Below are positions 7,684 to 16,359 of a DNA stretch of 64,000 nt, in pieces. The notes beneath the pieces were generated by a model. That model was not told where the DNA came from. It was given only the letters and a program-made list of their open reading frames with translations, and made no database searches. Source of the stretch: Candidatus Puniceispirillum marinum IMCC1322 (GTDB taxonomy: Bacteria; Pseudomonadota; Alphaproteobacteria; Puniceispirillales; Puniceispirillaceae); the NCBI RefSeq assembly GCF_000024465.1, contig NC_014010.1, positions 682,001 to 746,000 on the forward strand. The letters run 5' to 3'. The position numbers and the translations under genes were made by a program. Every line of letters starts with the position of its first letter. The first letter of the stretch is position 1.

Positions 7684-9135
7684 ATGACTGGTGTTTCCAC
7701 AAATCCATTCGATGACGACCATTTTCACGAAGAATGTGCAATCTTTGGCATATATGGTACCCCTGAATCGAGCGTTCATACAGCCCTTGGCCTTCATGCG
7801 CTTCAGCATCGCGGCCAAGAAGCATCGGGCATTGTCAGCTTTGACGGCAAAGATTTTCACGCACATCGCGGTGTCGGCCATGTTGGTGAAAACTTTGATG
7901 CTAATTCAGCACCGATGCAGGCTCTCAAAGGCCATATCGCCATTGGGCATAATCGCTACTCGACAACAGGTCCATCGGAAGTGCGCAATATTCAGCCTTT
8001 CTCATCCGAGCTGGCCTTTGGTGGCTTTGCTTTGGCGCATAATGGAAACTTGACCAATGCGGCACGTTTGCGCGCATCGCTTGTTGAAACAGGTAGCCTG
8101 TTCCAATCATCTACAGATACAGAAATCATCGTTCACCTTGTCGCACGGTCTCATCAGCAGGGTGTTAGCAACCGATTGATTGACGCGCTGAAACAGATCG
8201 AAGGCGCCTATTCACTAGTTTGCATCGCCGATGACATGCTGATTGGCGTTCGTGATCCTCATGGTGTACGTCCACTTGTATTGGGCAAACGTGATGACGC
8301 CTATGTGCTGTCATCTGAAACATGTGGATTAGATATTGTTGGCGCCGAATTTGTTCGTGATCTTTTGCCTGGCGAAATGGTTGTCATCGACAAAACCGGC
8401 ATTACGTCAATCATGCCATTTCAAGAACAGCCATCGCGCTTCTGCATTTTTGAATATATCTATTTTGCCCGCCCCGACAGTATACTTGAAGGACGCGGCG
8501 TTTATCACGCGCGCAAATCTATCGGTGCTGAACTGGCTACTGAGTCGCATGTTGATGCTGATCTGGTTGTTCCCGTGCCAGATTCAGGTTTGCCCGCCGC
8601 AATTGGTTATGCGCAGGCAGCAAACATACCGTTCGAGTTAGGTATCATCCGGAATCATTATATTGGCCGTACCTTTATCCAGCCAACACAGAAAGGGCGC
8701 ACCGACTCGGTCAAGATGAAGCATAATGCGAATTCATCGGCGGTTGCTGGCAAACGTGTAATTCTGGTCGATGACTCTATTGTCCGTGGCACAACGTCGC
8801 GTAAGATTGTTCTGATGATGCGCGCGGCTGGTGCCACCGAAGTGCATATGCGCATAGCCAGCCCGCCAACGATTAACCCTTGTTTTTACGGTGTGGACAC
8901 GCCGGATAAAGATCAACTTATCGCCGCCCAGATGTCTGTTGATGATATAGCCAAGGAAATTGGCGTTGATAGTCTCAGCTTTATCTCGATTGATGGTCTA
9001 TATCGCGCCATGGGAGAAGCACGACGCGACCCCGATTGCCCACAGTTTTGCGACGCCTGTTTCACGGGTGATTACCCAATCAAGCTGGCCACGGGTCTGT
9101 CGGCAAAGCGCGTTTCACATGGTGTGATTAACTAA
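7684..9135 (+). CDS. purF: Amidophosphoribosyltransferase
   Basis: First committed step of de novo purine synthesis: glutamine + PRPP to 5-phosphoribosylamine. The N-terminal nucleophile Cys lies in EECAIFGIYG after a 17-residue propeptide (MTGVSTNPFDDDHFHEE) that is presumably cleaved off. The glutaminase half contains GHNRYSTTG, and the PRPP loop is VILVDDSIVRGTTS. Four cysteines fit the B. subtilis-type [4Fe-4S] ligands (in FCIFEYIYF, NPCFYG and FCDACFTGDYP). Start choice: the ATG at 7684 gives a propeptide of normal length. An upstream in-frame ATG at 7654 would add ten atypical residues. The other purine genes are at 25-30 kb. Confidence 0.96.
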   Translation: MTGVSTNPFDDDHFHEECAIFGIYGTPESSVHTALGLHALQHRGQEASGIVSFDGKDFHAHRGVGHVGENFDANSAPMQALKGHIAIGHNRYSTTGPSEVRNIQPFSSELAFGGFALAHNGNLTNAARLRASLVETGSLFQSSTDTEIIVHLVARSHQQGVSNRLIDALKQIEGAYSLVCIADDMLIGVRDPHGVRPLVLGKRDDAYVLSSETCGLDIVGAEFVRDLLPGEMVVIDKTGITSIMPFQEQPSRFCIFEYIYFARPDSILEGRGVYHARKSIGAELATESHVDADLVVPVPDSGLPAAIGYAQAANIPFELGIIRNHYIGRTFIQPTQKGRTDSVKMKHNANSSAVAGKRVILVDDSIVRGTTSRKIVLMMRAAGATEVHMRIASPPTINPCFYGVDTPDKDQLIAAQMSVDDIAKEIGVDSLSFISIDGLYRAMGEARRDPDCPQFCDACFTGDYPIKLATGLSAKRVSHGVIN

Positions 9136-9187
9136 ATTCGTATTTACCAAAGACGTAATTAACCAAATACAGGAATCATTTCAAACC

Positions 9188-9913
9188 ATGAGCAGTCAAG
9201 ATCTTGATGGCAAGCTGATACTTGTAACAGGTGCAAGCCGGGGCATTGGCCGTGCTGTGGCCATTGCCGCCGCACAAGCTGGTGCCGAGTTGATTATTAC
9301 CGGTCGAACCATGGGCGCGCTGGAAGAAACTGACGATGCGATTAAATCAGCCGGAAGCAAAGCGACAATTGTTGAACTTGATATGGCTGACACCCCTGCC
9401 ATTCCAAGATTGGCCAGTGCCATTCAAGGGCGCTGGGGACATCTTGATGGCCTCGTTGCCAATGCTGGCATGATTGGGCCTTTAACGCCTGTATCGCATC
9501 ATGAAGAAAGCGTTTGGAATAACACCATTATGATAAATCTGACCGCGCAATGGCATCTGATAAAGGCGATGGAGCCTTTGCTTTTGCAAAGTGATGCAGG
9601 CCGTGCGATTCTTGTATCATCGGGGGCGGCAAGTAACCCGCGTGCTTTCTGGGGTGCCTATGCTGCGTCAAAAGCTGGGCTTGAAGCATTGGGCATATGC
9701 TGGGCGGCAGAAACCGAACAAACAAATCTGCGGGTGAACATGATCAATCCCGGCGCAACGGCAACTCTTATGCGCGCTTCGGCATTTCCCGGCGAAGATC
9801 CAAGCACGATTCCGGCACCCGAAGATATAGCCCCTGCTTTCGTCACTTTGCTCAGCCCGGCCTGCACATCGCATGGCAAAGTCGTTGCAGCCCGCGAGAT
9901 GCTTGGCCTTTAA
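9188..9913 (+). CDS. SDR family NAD(P)-dependent oxidoreductase
   Basis: Short-chain dehydrogenase/reductase with a Rossmann fold. Cofactor motif GASRGIGR (residues ~16-23), the NAG motif (VANAGMIGP), the SSGAA strand end and the catalytic YAASK (Tyr ~157, Lys ~161) are all present. At 241 residues it has the usual length. An AGGAA lies 12 nt before the ATG. It follows purF in many alphaproteobacteria, but the substrate cannot be told from sequence. The short C-terminus ends convergently against the restriction-modification gene, 72 nt away, and no terminator is visible between them. Confidence 0.92.
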   Translation: MSSQDLDGKLILVTGASRGIGRAVAIAAAQAGAELIITGRTMGALEETDDAIKSAGSKATIVELDMADTPAIPRLASAIQGRWGHLDGLVANAGMIGPLTPVSHHEESVWNNTIMINLTAQWHLIKAMEPLLLQSDAGRAILVSSGAASNPRAFWGAYAASKAGLEALGICWAAETEQTNLRVNMINPGATATLMRASAFPGEDPSTIPAPEDIAPAFVTLLSPACTSHGKVVAAREMLGL

Positions 9914-9985
9914 AAGGTACGGTATTTCCTTCTTCAAGGTTTCTACTTCCTCGCTCTTTAGTAAATCATATATCAGTGACATTAT

Positions 9986-12358
9986 TTATTGAATTTTTAG
10001 CCCAATCAACTTTGCCTCAAGTGTTGAAAAACTTGGGGAGCTATCCAAAATATGTAGTTTTATTCCGGTTATGTCAATTTTGCCGTTTTTCATCGGCACA
10101 CGTATTCTCACATCTTGAACCATTCTCTTTACACTACATTTACGATAATAGTCATATCGCCATGAACAGTTGTTAATCTCCTCGCAAATGTAAAGTTTTA
10201 GCGCAGGGTCATTAGGTATTTCGTCTAGCAAGTTACAAATCAGCACATCTGAGACAGCGCCAAACTGATAGGGATGATAGAATGCTTTACCACCACTGCC
10301 ATTTGCACTTATTGTAATAAGATCAAATTTAATCTGATCAGTGGGAACATCATACATCCCATGAACACCATTGTTGCTTTCTCTAGTAGTGATGAGGGGA
10401 ACCTTGCCCGCTCCCAATCCCTTCGCTGGTGGACATTGCCCTCTTCGAGGTTGTATCAATTCAGAAATTTGGAATTCCCTGATTTCCTTTGCCGCGATTA
10501 TGAAGGGTGCATTTTTGGCTTCCACGCTTTCGAGCATTTTAAGCACCCCAGCGATACTTTTTTCTGGCGCAATACTTATTTTTTCACTACTTGAGAGATA
10601 AGCTTCAGACGCAAAGTCATATAGCCCGTCAAGTTTGAGCGGCGAAAGAATTTTCTCGCGAGGTTTAGCACCTATTTTTGTGTCTCCTATTTGCATAAAT
10701 TTGCGTAAGTCGTCCGTAATTTCATTCATATTATCTTGTGCTGTTGCCTTTGCGATTAACTTTGATTTTTGTGAAGCGCTTTGACCGTCAAAAAGAATGC
10801 CAAAGTAAACCAAATCATCAATTCTGTGAGGCCTCCATGTTTCTAAAATAATGGCGTATGTGCCCTTGTTCGCGACTGGGTAGAATAGGTCATCTTGCAT
10901 TCTGATGACCGCTTTAACAGTGTGTTGTAATAAGAGGTTCTTTCGCCACTTTTTATGATCGTCGCCCGTGATCGGTCCATTAGGCAGTATGGCAAACAGC
11001 TTTGCACTTGGTGCAGCTTGAAGAATGGCGTGATCAACAAAGTCACACTCAGGCTCAGAAACTGCAAATGGTGGGTTCATAAAAATTCTAGTAAATGGCC
11101 CAGACGCCTTATTAGGTTCGCATTCACTAGCAGATTGTCGTTTAACCGTCTTGCTCAGCATATTAAATTGATTGTCAAAGCAATTACCGTTGTGAATTTT
11201 GCTACTACCATCGCCACGGAAAATCATATTGACTAATGCAATACTAAAGACACGATCCGATTGTTCAATCCCGTAAAGGTTATCATTACGGAAGGCATCG
11301 AACTTTTCCCCATCAGTCTGCTGGCAAGTTTCACGCACCTTATCTAATGCCGCAACCAAAAAACCACCAGTGCCACACGTTGGATCATAAATGACATCAT
11401 GTGCCCCAACACCGACAACCTCTGCTGCAAATTTGGTTATGTGACGAGGAGTGAGGACAATTCCCATTTCACTTGCATCATTAGCATACTTCAAAAAAGT
11501 TTCATAAAATTGACCTAGTGCATCTGCACCACTATTGATCGCCGACCGTACGTTCATCTCTCTAAGATGCTGAACTGTCCTTACAATTGCTCTTCTATAT
11601 TTGAAATGGTTTTCAGCGGTTGCCGGAAGTTTCAGCGTTACTTGGTCAAAAAAAACAAGCTTACCATGAATTTTCAGCAACGCTTCAATTCTAGCGTTAA
11701 TATCATTTACCAAGGTGGCAGGGTCATTATTGAGACTCATGTCGTTGTCTTTGACCAGTGCAAGTAACAGGCCAGCCACAAGGCAAGCTCGCTCGCTCGC
11801 GGTAACAGCGTTGATGTGTAGGTCATGATTGATTTCGTTTGCTTTCACCAGAAATTCATCAAGATTAACTTCATACCCACCAATAGAAGGAGAATTAGAC
11901 TCAATTATTTGGATGCATTGAGATTGTGATATAAAACCAGTAGTGGCATAGTTGTTTATAGTTATATCCTGCCAATTATCACCGTCCCAGAATTTAGTTT
12001 GTACTATGATGGATTCATCTGGTGATCCTGCAACGGCTGACACCAATCTTGCAGGTGAGGTGCCACTCGCCATGTTGATCACTTCACAATACGTTTGCGC
12101 TTCTTTTAGGGCAACTGACAAATCATCCGTCTTACTTTTTGCTTCTATAACCCAATAACAAACCTCAGACCCTGACTCAAAGACGACTATGTTTTCTGGC
12201 TTTTTCAGCCCGAGTCCATCGGCAAGAGTCTTATCATGTTTGAAAAACTCCCCTTGCGTATAAACTGATCCTCCTTTTGATGGATTGCGAATGTCCCAAC
12301 CCAACGTACGCAAATTTTCGGTTATATACTTATATGATCTGAATTCGCTGTCAGTCAT
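9986..12358 (-). CDS. Single-chain restriction-modification protein (Type IIG / Type I-like N6-adenine methylase fusion)
   Basis: A 790-residue fusion. Residues ~1-130 resemble the N-terminal nuclease domain of Type I HsdR, with P54-E55 before WVIEAKSK (E72-x-K74), a candidate PD-(D/E)xK site in which the usual Asp is Glu. Residues ~190-560 form an HsdM-type N6-adenine methyltransferase: helical bundle, SAM motif DPTCGTGG (~323-330) and catalytic NPPF (~427). Residues ~610-790 resemble a target-recognition domain of BcgI/HsdS type (LITTRES, ISANGSGGKAFYH). No helicase domain and no separate hsdR or hsdS are nearby, so one polypeptide could cut, methylate and recognise DNA. The gene is AT-richer than its flanks by eye and sits alone between two housekeeping genes, which suggests acquisition. 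It could also be a methylase whose nuclease is dead. Confidence 0.82.
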   Translation of the reverse strand: MTDSEFRSYKYITENLRTLGWDIRNPSKGGSVYTQGEFFKHDKTLADGLGLKKPENIVVFESGSEVCYWVIEAKSKTDDLSVALKEAQTYCEVINMASGTSPARLVSAVAGSPDESIIVQTKFWDGDNWQDITINNYATTGFISQSQCIQIIESNSPSIGGYEVNLDEFLVKANEINHDLHINAVTASERACLVAGLLLALVKDNDMSLNNDPATLVNDINARIEALLKIHGKLVFFDQVTLKLPATAENHFKYRRAIVRTVQHLREMNVRSAINSGADALGQFYETFLKYANDASEMGIVLTPRHITKFAAEVVGVGAHDVIYDPTCGTGGFLVAALDKVRETCQQTDGEKFDAFRNDNLYGIEQSDRVFSIALVNMIFRGDGSSKIHNGNCFDNQFNMLSKTVKRQSASECEPNKASGPFTRIFMNPPFAVSEPECDFVDHAILQAAPSAKLFAILPNGPITGDDHKKWRKNLLLQHTVKAVIRMQDDLFYPVANKGTYAIILETWRPHRIDDLVYFGILFDGQSASQKSKLIAKATAQDNMNEITDDLRKFMQIGDTKIGAKPREKILSPLKLDGLYDFASEAYLSSSEKISIAPEKSIAGVLKMLESVEAKNAPFIIAAKEIREFQISELIQPRRGQCPPAKGLGAGKVPLITTRESNNGVHGMYDVPTDQIKFDLITISANGSGGKAFYHPYQFGAVSDVLICNLLDEIPNDPALKLYICEEINNCSWRYDYYRKCSVKRMVQDVRIRVPMKNGKIDITGIKLHILDSSPSFSTLEAKLIGLKIQ

Positions 12359-12361
12359 TGT

Positions 12362-12384
12362 GATGCCCTCCCATTTAGGGCATC
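12362..12384 (-). promoter_or_regulatory. Hairpin over the ribosome-binding site of the restriction-modification gene
   Basis: On the minus strand a perfect 8-bp inverted repeat (GATGCCCT / AGGGCATC, 7-nt spacer) ends 3 nt before the ATG. The GGAGG Shine-Dalgarno, 8 nt from the ATG, lies across the loop and the 3' arm. Folded RNA would hide the ribosome-binding site. Read as DNA, the palindrome could also be an operator. Confidence 0.6.
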
Positions 12385-12499
12385 TAGCTTAGTTACAAAA
12401 GGTAAAGAAAAGGTTTACAGACCGGAATTAAACATTACTTAAATCAAACATATTGATCCCTCGACAAAAAACTGACTTAAAAAGATTATCTATAAACGT

Positions 12500-14332
12500 T
12501 CACCGCATCCTGAAGCGGAACGGATCAAGTGCATGACAGATATCACGCGCCAGCGATACTGGCGTGCCGGTAATTTCGGCGGCCAGCATATCCCCAAGCA
12601 AAGGCGCAAAGGTCATGCCGCGCGCACCCAGTGCCCCCAGACAATAGATACGATCCCCAAGATGCCCCATGATCGGGTTACGATCCGGCGTGCTGGCACG
12701 CTGGCTCATGCGGCCTATAAAACCACCCGTAACATCTGGCACCTCAATCAATCCGGCCATACCGTCAGGTAGCAGGTTCATATTATGGGCATGTCCCTGA
12801 TCAGTGACAGTCATGGCGGCAGTGCGGTCAAATGTGGCACCAAGCTCGTGAAACCCATTATATGCAGGCGTCAGATAGCCACCAAAGCTCAGCCCAGATT
12901 GCAATGGCTGCACGGCATTATTCGTAGGAATATGGCTAACTTGTCCCGAAGTCACGTCAAGCGGAATACCGCTTTTATGCAGATGTGACAGAATCTGGCT
13001 GATATTGGCGCCGCCAGCTAGCACGACAGCGCTATATGCTTCGCTCATGTCGCCATTAATGCGGAAGGTCTGCGCATCCAGCTGGGTTATATCCGTAACC
13101 TTGGTTGCCAAAGACAAGGACGCCCCCGCGGCAAGGCGCTCGACATATTTGACCGGATTGATGATGCGACCATAATCATGTACGGCGCCGCCAAGCGGAA
13201 GTGCGATAGCTGACAAAGCAGAGGCTTCATCGGCATCGACAAAACGCATCAGGCTATCTGGCCAGAATTGCCGCCTGAATTTATCCTGTCGCACGGCTTC
13301 GCGGTTTGGCCAATCCAGCGAAATCACATTGTGGGCAACACTGCAATCAAGTGCGTCAGATAATCTGGCCGCAAAGGACAAACACATTGATGATAGCTGA
13401 CTGGCAAGATTATGATCGACAGCCAGCCTTGGGCTTTGCACAGCCATACGGTTGCCGGATGCCCCGCTTGCCAGCTTTGGCGCACTGTCAAAAATAGTCG
13501 CGCTGACACCTCGCCTGTTCAGGCCGGACGCAATTGACGCACCCGCTATACCGCCACCAATAATGGCCACCTGTTTGATACCATCTGCACGAGTGGCCAG
13601 AGGGGCAACAAGCGGCTTTATCCCGGTTAACATATGGCGTTTGCGGCCAAAGCCGGGGCATTTTTCAACGACAAAGCCAGCCCCTTGAAGGGCGTCTCTT
13701 ACGCCGCTGGCCACCGTAAAGCTAGACAATGTTCCGCCTTGGCGCGTTAACCGGCCAACATGACCCAGTATATCTTTGTCCCACATAGCCATATTTTTGG
13801 CGGGACTGAACCCATCAAGAAACCAGGCATCAGCCCGAAAATCCATCTCGGCCAGCATGTCCTCTGCCTGTCCGTAAAGCAGGTGTAGCCGTAGCCGCCC
13901 ATCAAGCAAAGGCACCATATGCGTCCCTGGCCAGCGCGGTGGCATAGCCGCACGTAAAGTTTCAGCATACAAAGCGACCTCGGCAAAGGGCGCATGCGCA
14001 CGTGCAAGGTCATCCAGCCTAAGTGGGCACGCTTCGAGTGAGATATAATCCAGTTGCAGGTTGGGAAACTTATCCATCTCGGCCATCACTGCCAGCAGAT
14101 TCAACCCCGTACCAAATCCCGTTTCGGCAATGGTGAAATGTGACGCATCTTGCAGCCGAAAGGGTAAATCATTTCCACTTAGAAATACGTGGCGGCTTTC
14201 AGCCAAGCCGCCTTCAGCCGAAAAATAGACATCATCATAGTCATCAGCACGCAGAATATCATCGCGCCAGCTCAGCTTCGCTTCAGCCAGTCGATAATCT
14301 GCACCATCATGCATATGTAGGTTTTCTGCCAT
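12500..14332 (-). CDS. mnmC: Bifunctional tRNA wobble-uridine modification enzyme MnmC
   Basis: Completes 5-methylaminomethyl-(2-thio)uridine at position 34 of certain tRNAs. The N-terminal MnmD-like methyltransferase domain (residues ~1-235) has ETGFGTGLNLL as its SAM motif and a WFLDGFSPAKNMAMW segment. The FAD-dependent oxidase domain begins at the dinucleotide motif IIGGGIAGASIA (~residue 254) and runs to the end, including GALGARGMTFAPLLG. At 610 residues it is slightly shorter than E. coli MnmC (about 670) but both domains are complete. The gene diverges from the cfa-like gene across 129 nt. Confidence 0.94.
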   Translation of the reverse strand: MAENLHMHDGADYRLAEAKLSWRDDILRADDYDDVYFSAEGGLAESRHVFLSGNDLPFRLQDASHFTIAETGFGTGLNLLAVMAEMDKFPNLQLDYISLEACPLRLDDLARAHAPFAEVALYAETLRAAMPPRWPGTHMVPLLDGRLRLHLLYGQAEDMLAEMDFRADAWFLDGFSPAKNMAMWDKDILGHVGRLTRQGGTLSSFTVASGVRDALQGAGFVVEKCPGFGRKRHMLTGIKPLVAPLATRADGIKQVAIIGGGIAGASIASGLNRRGVSATIFDSAPKLASGASGNRMAVQSPRLAVDHNLASQLSSMCLSFAARLSDALDCSVAHNVISLDWPNREAVRQDKFRRQFWPDSLMRFVDADEASALSAIALPLGGAVHDYGRIINPVKYVERLAAGASLSLATKVTDITQLDAQTFRINGDMSEAYSAVVLAGGANISQILSHLHKSGIPLDVTSGQVSHIPTNNAVQPLQSGLSFGGYLTPAYNGFHELGATFDRTAAMTVTDQGHAHNMNLLPDGMAGLIEVPDVTGGFIGRMSQRASTPDRNPIMGHLGDRIYCLGALGARGMTFAPLLGDMLAAEITGTPVSLARDICHALDPFRFRMR

Positions 14333-14461
14333 ACTGAACCAGTGCGGTAATTGACGAAAAGTAATGTTTCAAAATCGGCTTAATATTCGTGTTTTGAGTT
14401 AACTATTTATTATACATAATTGGATAAACTAACGGAACGTAACTAAAATGAGGGCTAAAAC

Positions 14462-15724
14462 ATGCTGAATTGGATTGCGTTATCCGTTTTTAAACAATTT
14501 GTGAATGTCGGCAAGATCACAGTTAAGATTGCAGATAAAAAACCTATTACATGCTATGGCAGGCATGATGGCCCCTCTGTCATGGTCACATTGCGCTCTA
14601 ATCGTGTTTTTCGTGAAATCGTTATGCGCCCTGATCTGGCTATTGGCGAGGCTTATATGAATGGTGACCTTATCATCGAAAATGATGATCTGGATTCATT
14701 GATGCTATTCTTGATGTCAAATCATAGACATTGGTTGACGCATTGGGCAGGACGCACAAGCCTTGCCATTAGTAATCGGCTGGCTTTCCTGCGGCACCAT
14801 AATCTAGTGCGTGCCTCAAAACGCAACGTCGCCCATCATTATGATCTGAAAGATACGCTATTTGACAGTTTTCTTGATCCTAGACGGCAATATTCATGCG
14901 CCTATTCTGACGACAGCACGACAACAATCGAGCAAGCGCAAATCAATAAATTGGCACGAATTGCTGCTAAACTAAACATACAGCCCCATGATACTATTCT
15001 GGATATTGGATGCGGTTGGGGTGGATTGGCACATGCGTTGATCGATTGTGTACCTGAAACGCATGTAACAGGCATCACCCTATCCGAACGCCAGCTTGAT
15101 TTTGCCACTCAACAGCGTGATCAGAGTGGCAGACAGCAACAGCTTGACTTTCATTTACGTGACTATCGCCATCAAACGGGCAAATTCGACCGCATTGTAT
15201 CAGTTGGTATGCTTGAGCATGTAGGTCCTGGGAACTATGATACCTATTTCAAGACAATCAAAAAGCTTCTTAAACCCAAAGGTGTCGCCTTGATCCATTC
15301 GATTGGCGTTTATGCGCATCCCCATCCTTGTAACCGCTGGCTAGCAAAATATATTTTTCCTGGTGGTTATCTGCCCTCGCTTGAACAAATGGTGAAAAGC
15401 GTTTCAAAACAAGGTTTGAAGATTATTGATGTCGAAATCATGCGTGACCATTACGCGGAAACGTTGCGCCATTGGCGCCTCCGATTCCGCAATAACATTG
15501 ATACGATCCGCAGCGAATATGATGACCGATTCATTCGCATGTGGGAGTTTTATCTTGTCGGTTGTGAATATTTTTTTCGTGTGCAAGAAGGTATGGTGTT
15601 TCAATTTCAGCTTGCGCACGATCATACAGCCGTACCGCTGGCGCGAAACTACATCACGCATCAACAGAAAATATACCGAGACCTATTGTGCAAGACGCCT
15701 CCTTTTGGAAACAGAAACAGCTAA
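14462..15724 (+). CDS. Cyclopropane-fatty-acyl-phospholipid synthase family methyltransferase
   Basis: SAM-dependent methyltransferase of the CFA synthase (Mycolic_acid cyclopropane synthase) family, which adds a methylene bridge to unsaturated acyl chains of membrane phospholipids. Visible: an N-terminal lipid-binding region, YDLKDTLFDSFLDPRRQYSC (residues ~128-147), the SAM motif LDIGCGWGGLA (~180-190), the SVGMLEHVG motif, and a C-terminal block with MRDHYAETLRHWRLRF. At 420 residues it matches CFA synthases. The assignment is to the family; alphaproteobacteria often have several paralogues with different lipid products. The 3' end overlaps the next gene by 37 nt. Confidence 0.88.
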   Translation: MLNWIALSVFKQFVNVGKITVKIADKKPITCYGRHDGPSVMVTLRSNRVFREIVMRPDLAIGEAYMNGDLIIENDDLDSLMLFLMSNHRHWLTHWAGRTSLAISNRLAFLRHHNLVRASKRNVAHHYDLKDTLFDSFLDPRRQYSCAYSDDSTTTIEQAQINKLARIAAKLNIQPHDTILDIGCGWGGLAHALIDCVPETHVTGITLSERQLDFATQQRDQSGRQQQLDFHLRDYRHQTGKFDRIVSVGMLEHVGPGNYDTYFKTIKKLLKPKGVALIHSIGVYAHPHPCNRWLAKYIFPGGYLPSLEQMVKSVSKQGLKIIDVEIMRDHYAETLRHWRLRFRNNIDTIRSEYDDRFIRMWEFYLVGCEYFFRVQEGMVFQFQLAHDHTAVPLARNYITHQQKIYRDLLCKTPPFGNRNS

Positions 15725-16125
15725 ATGAAATGTCCACCCAAGAGTGGGAATCACTGTGTGATGGATGCGGAAAATGTTGCGTGTTAAAGCTAGAAGATAT
15801 TGATACTGGCGACGTTTATTATACTGATGTGGGTTGCAAATTGTTAAATTGCGAAACCTGTGCATGTAAAGATTATGGCAACCGAAAACAGATTGTTCCT
15901 GATTGTGTTATTTTGACACCGGACAATCTGGCTGATCTGAAATGGATGCCAAAAACATGCGCCTACAGGCTTGTCCATGAACATCAAGATTTGCCTGCGT
16001 GGCATCCTTTGGTAAGTGGTGATAAAAACAGCACTCGCACATCGGGCAATGCGGTTGCCGGACGCATCTTCACCGAAAAGGATGTGCCCGAAAGTGAATT
16101 GCCTAATCATATAACCGAATGGTAG
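15688..16125 (+). CDS. YcgN/YkgJ family cysteine-cluster protein
   Basis: UPF0260 (YcgN) family protein, 145 residues, with an N-terminal CDGCGKCC cluster and later cysteines in CKLLNCETCACKDY, PDCV and KTCAYR, a pattern expected to bind a metal or Fe-S cluster. The family is conserved but its function is not known. The start is the GTG at 15688, inside the cfa-like gene. It is supported by the family's N-terminal pattern, FW-x-K-x-LNEMS-x-x-EWESLCDGCG. An internal ATG at 15724 or 15733 would remove that conserved segment. The overlap implies translational coupling. Confidence 0.9.
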   Translation: MQDASFWKQKQLNEMSTQEWESLCDGCGKCCVLKLEDIDTGDVYYTDVGCKLLNCETCACKDYGNRKQIVPDCVILTPDNLADLKWMPKTCAYRLVHEHQDLPAWHPLVSGDKNSTRTSGNAVAGRIFTEKDVPESELPNHITEW

Positions 16126-16170
16126 TCAGTTGGCCTATGGTCGTTAGCAATATAATGAAAGGAACTGCAA

Positions 16171-16350
16171 ATGAGCCGGAACATGTGGATTTTAGCTGCT
16201 TTGTTAGCCGTACTTTCAATTGCAACAATCTGGCATAGCGAGTCTGGGCAACCTGACCCGAAATGGACATTATGCAAAGAATCACTATTCACCCAGGTTT
16301 TCACTGGCGCCTGTACGTTAAAATTTGACGGAGCGCAGACGCCTTCTTAA
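16171..16350 (+). CDS. Small membrane-anchored protein of unknown function
   Basis: A 59-codon frame with an AAAGGA ribosome-binding site 7 nt upstream of its ATG. The product begins with a short polar end and a single hydrophobic segment (residues ~5-21, MWILAALLAVLSIATIW), followed by a 38-residue exported tail with two cysteines (in TLCKES and TGACTL). It could be a signal anchor or a cleaved signal sequence. It follows the YcgN-like gene by 45 nt in the same direction and ends 9 nt before the convergent GST stop. I do not recognise a family. Confidence 0.6.
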   Translation: MSRNMWILAALLAVLSIATIWHSESGQPDPKWTLCKESLFTQVFTGACTLKFDGAQTPS

Positions 16351-16359
16351 AGCTTTACG

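Noticed and set aside
9914-9985. Direct repeats flanking the R-M gene as evidence of insertion
   Set aside because: I compared the 72-nt left and 141-nt right flanks and saw no convincing matching repeat.
9697-10176. 159-codon plus-strand frame between the SDR and R-M genes
   Set aside because: It overlaps both real genes in other frames and its product has no coding-like features.
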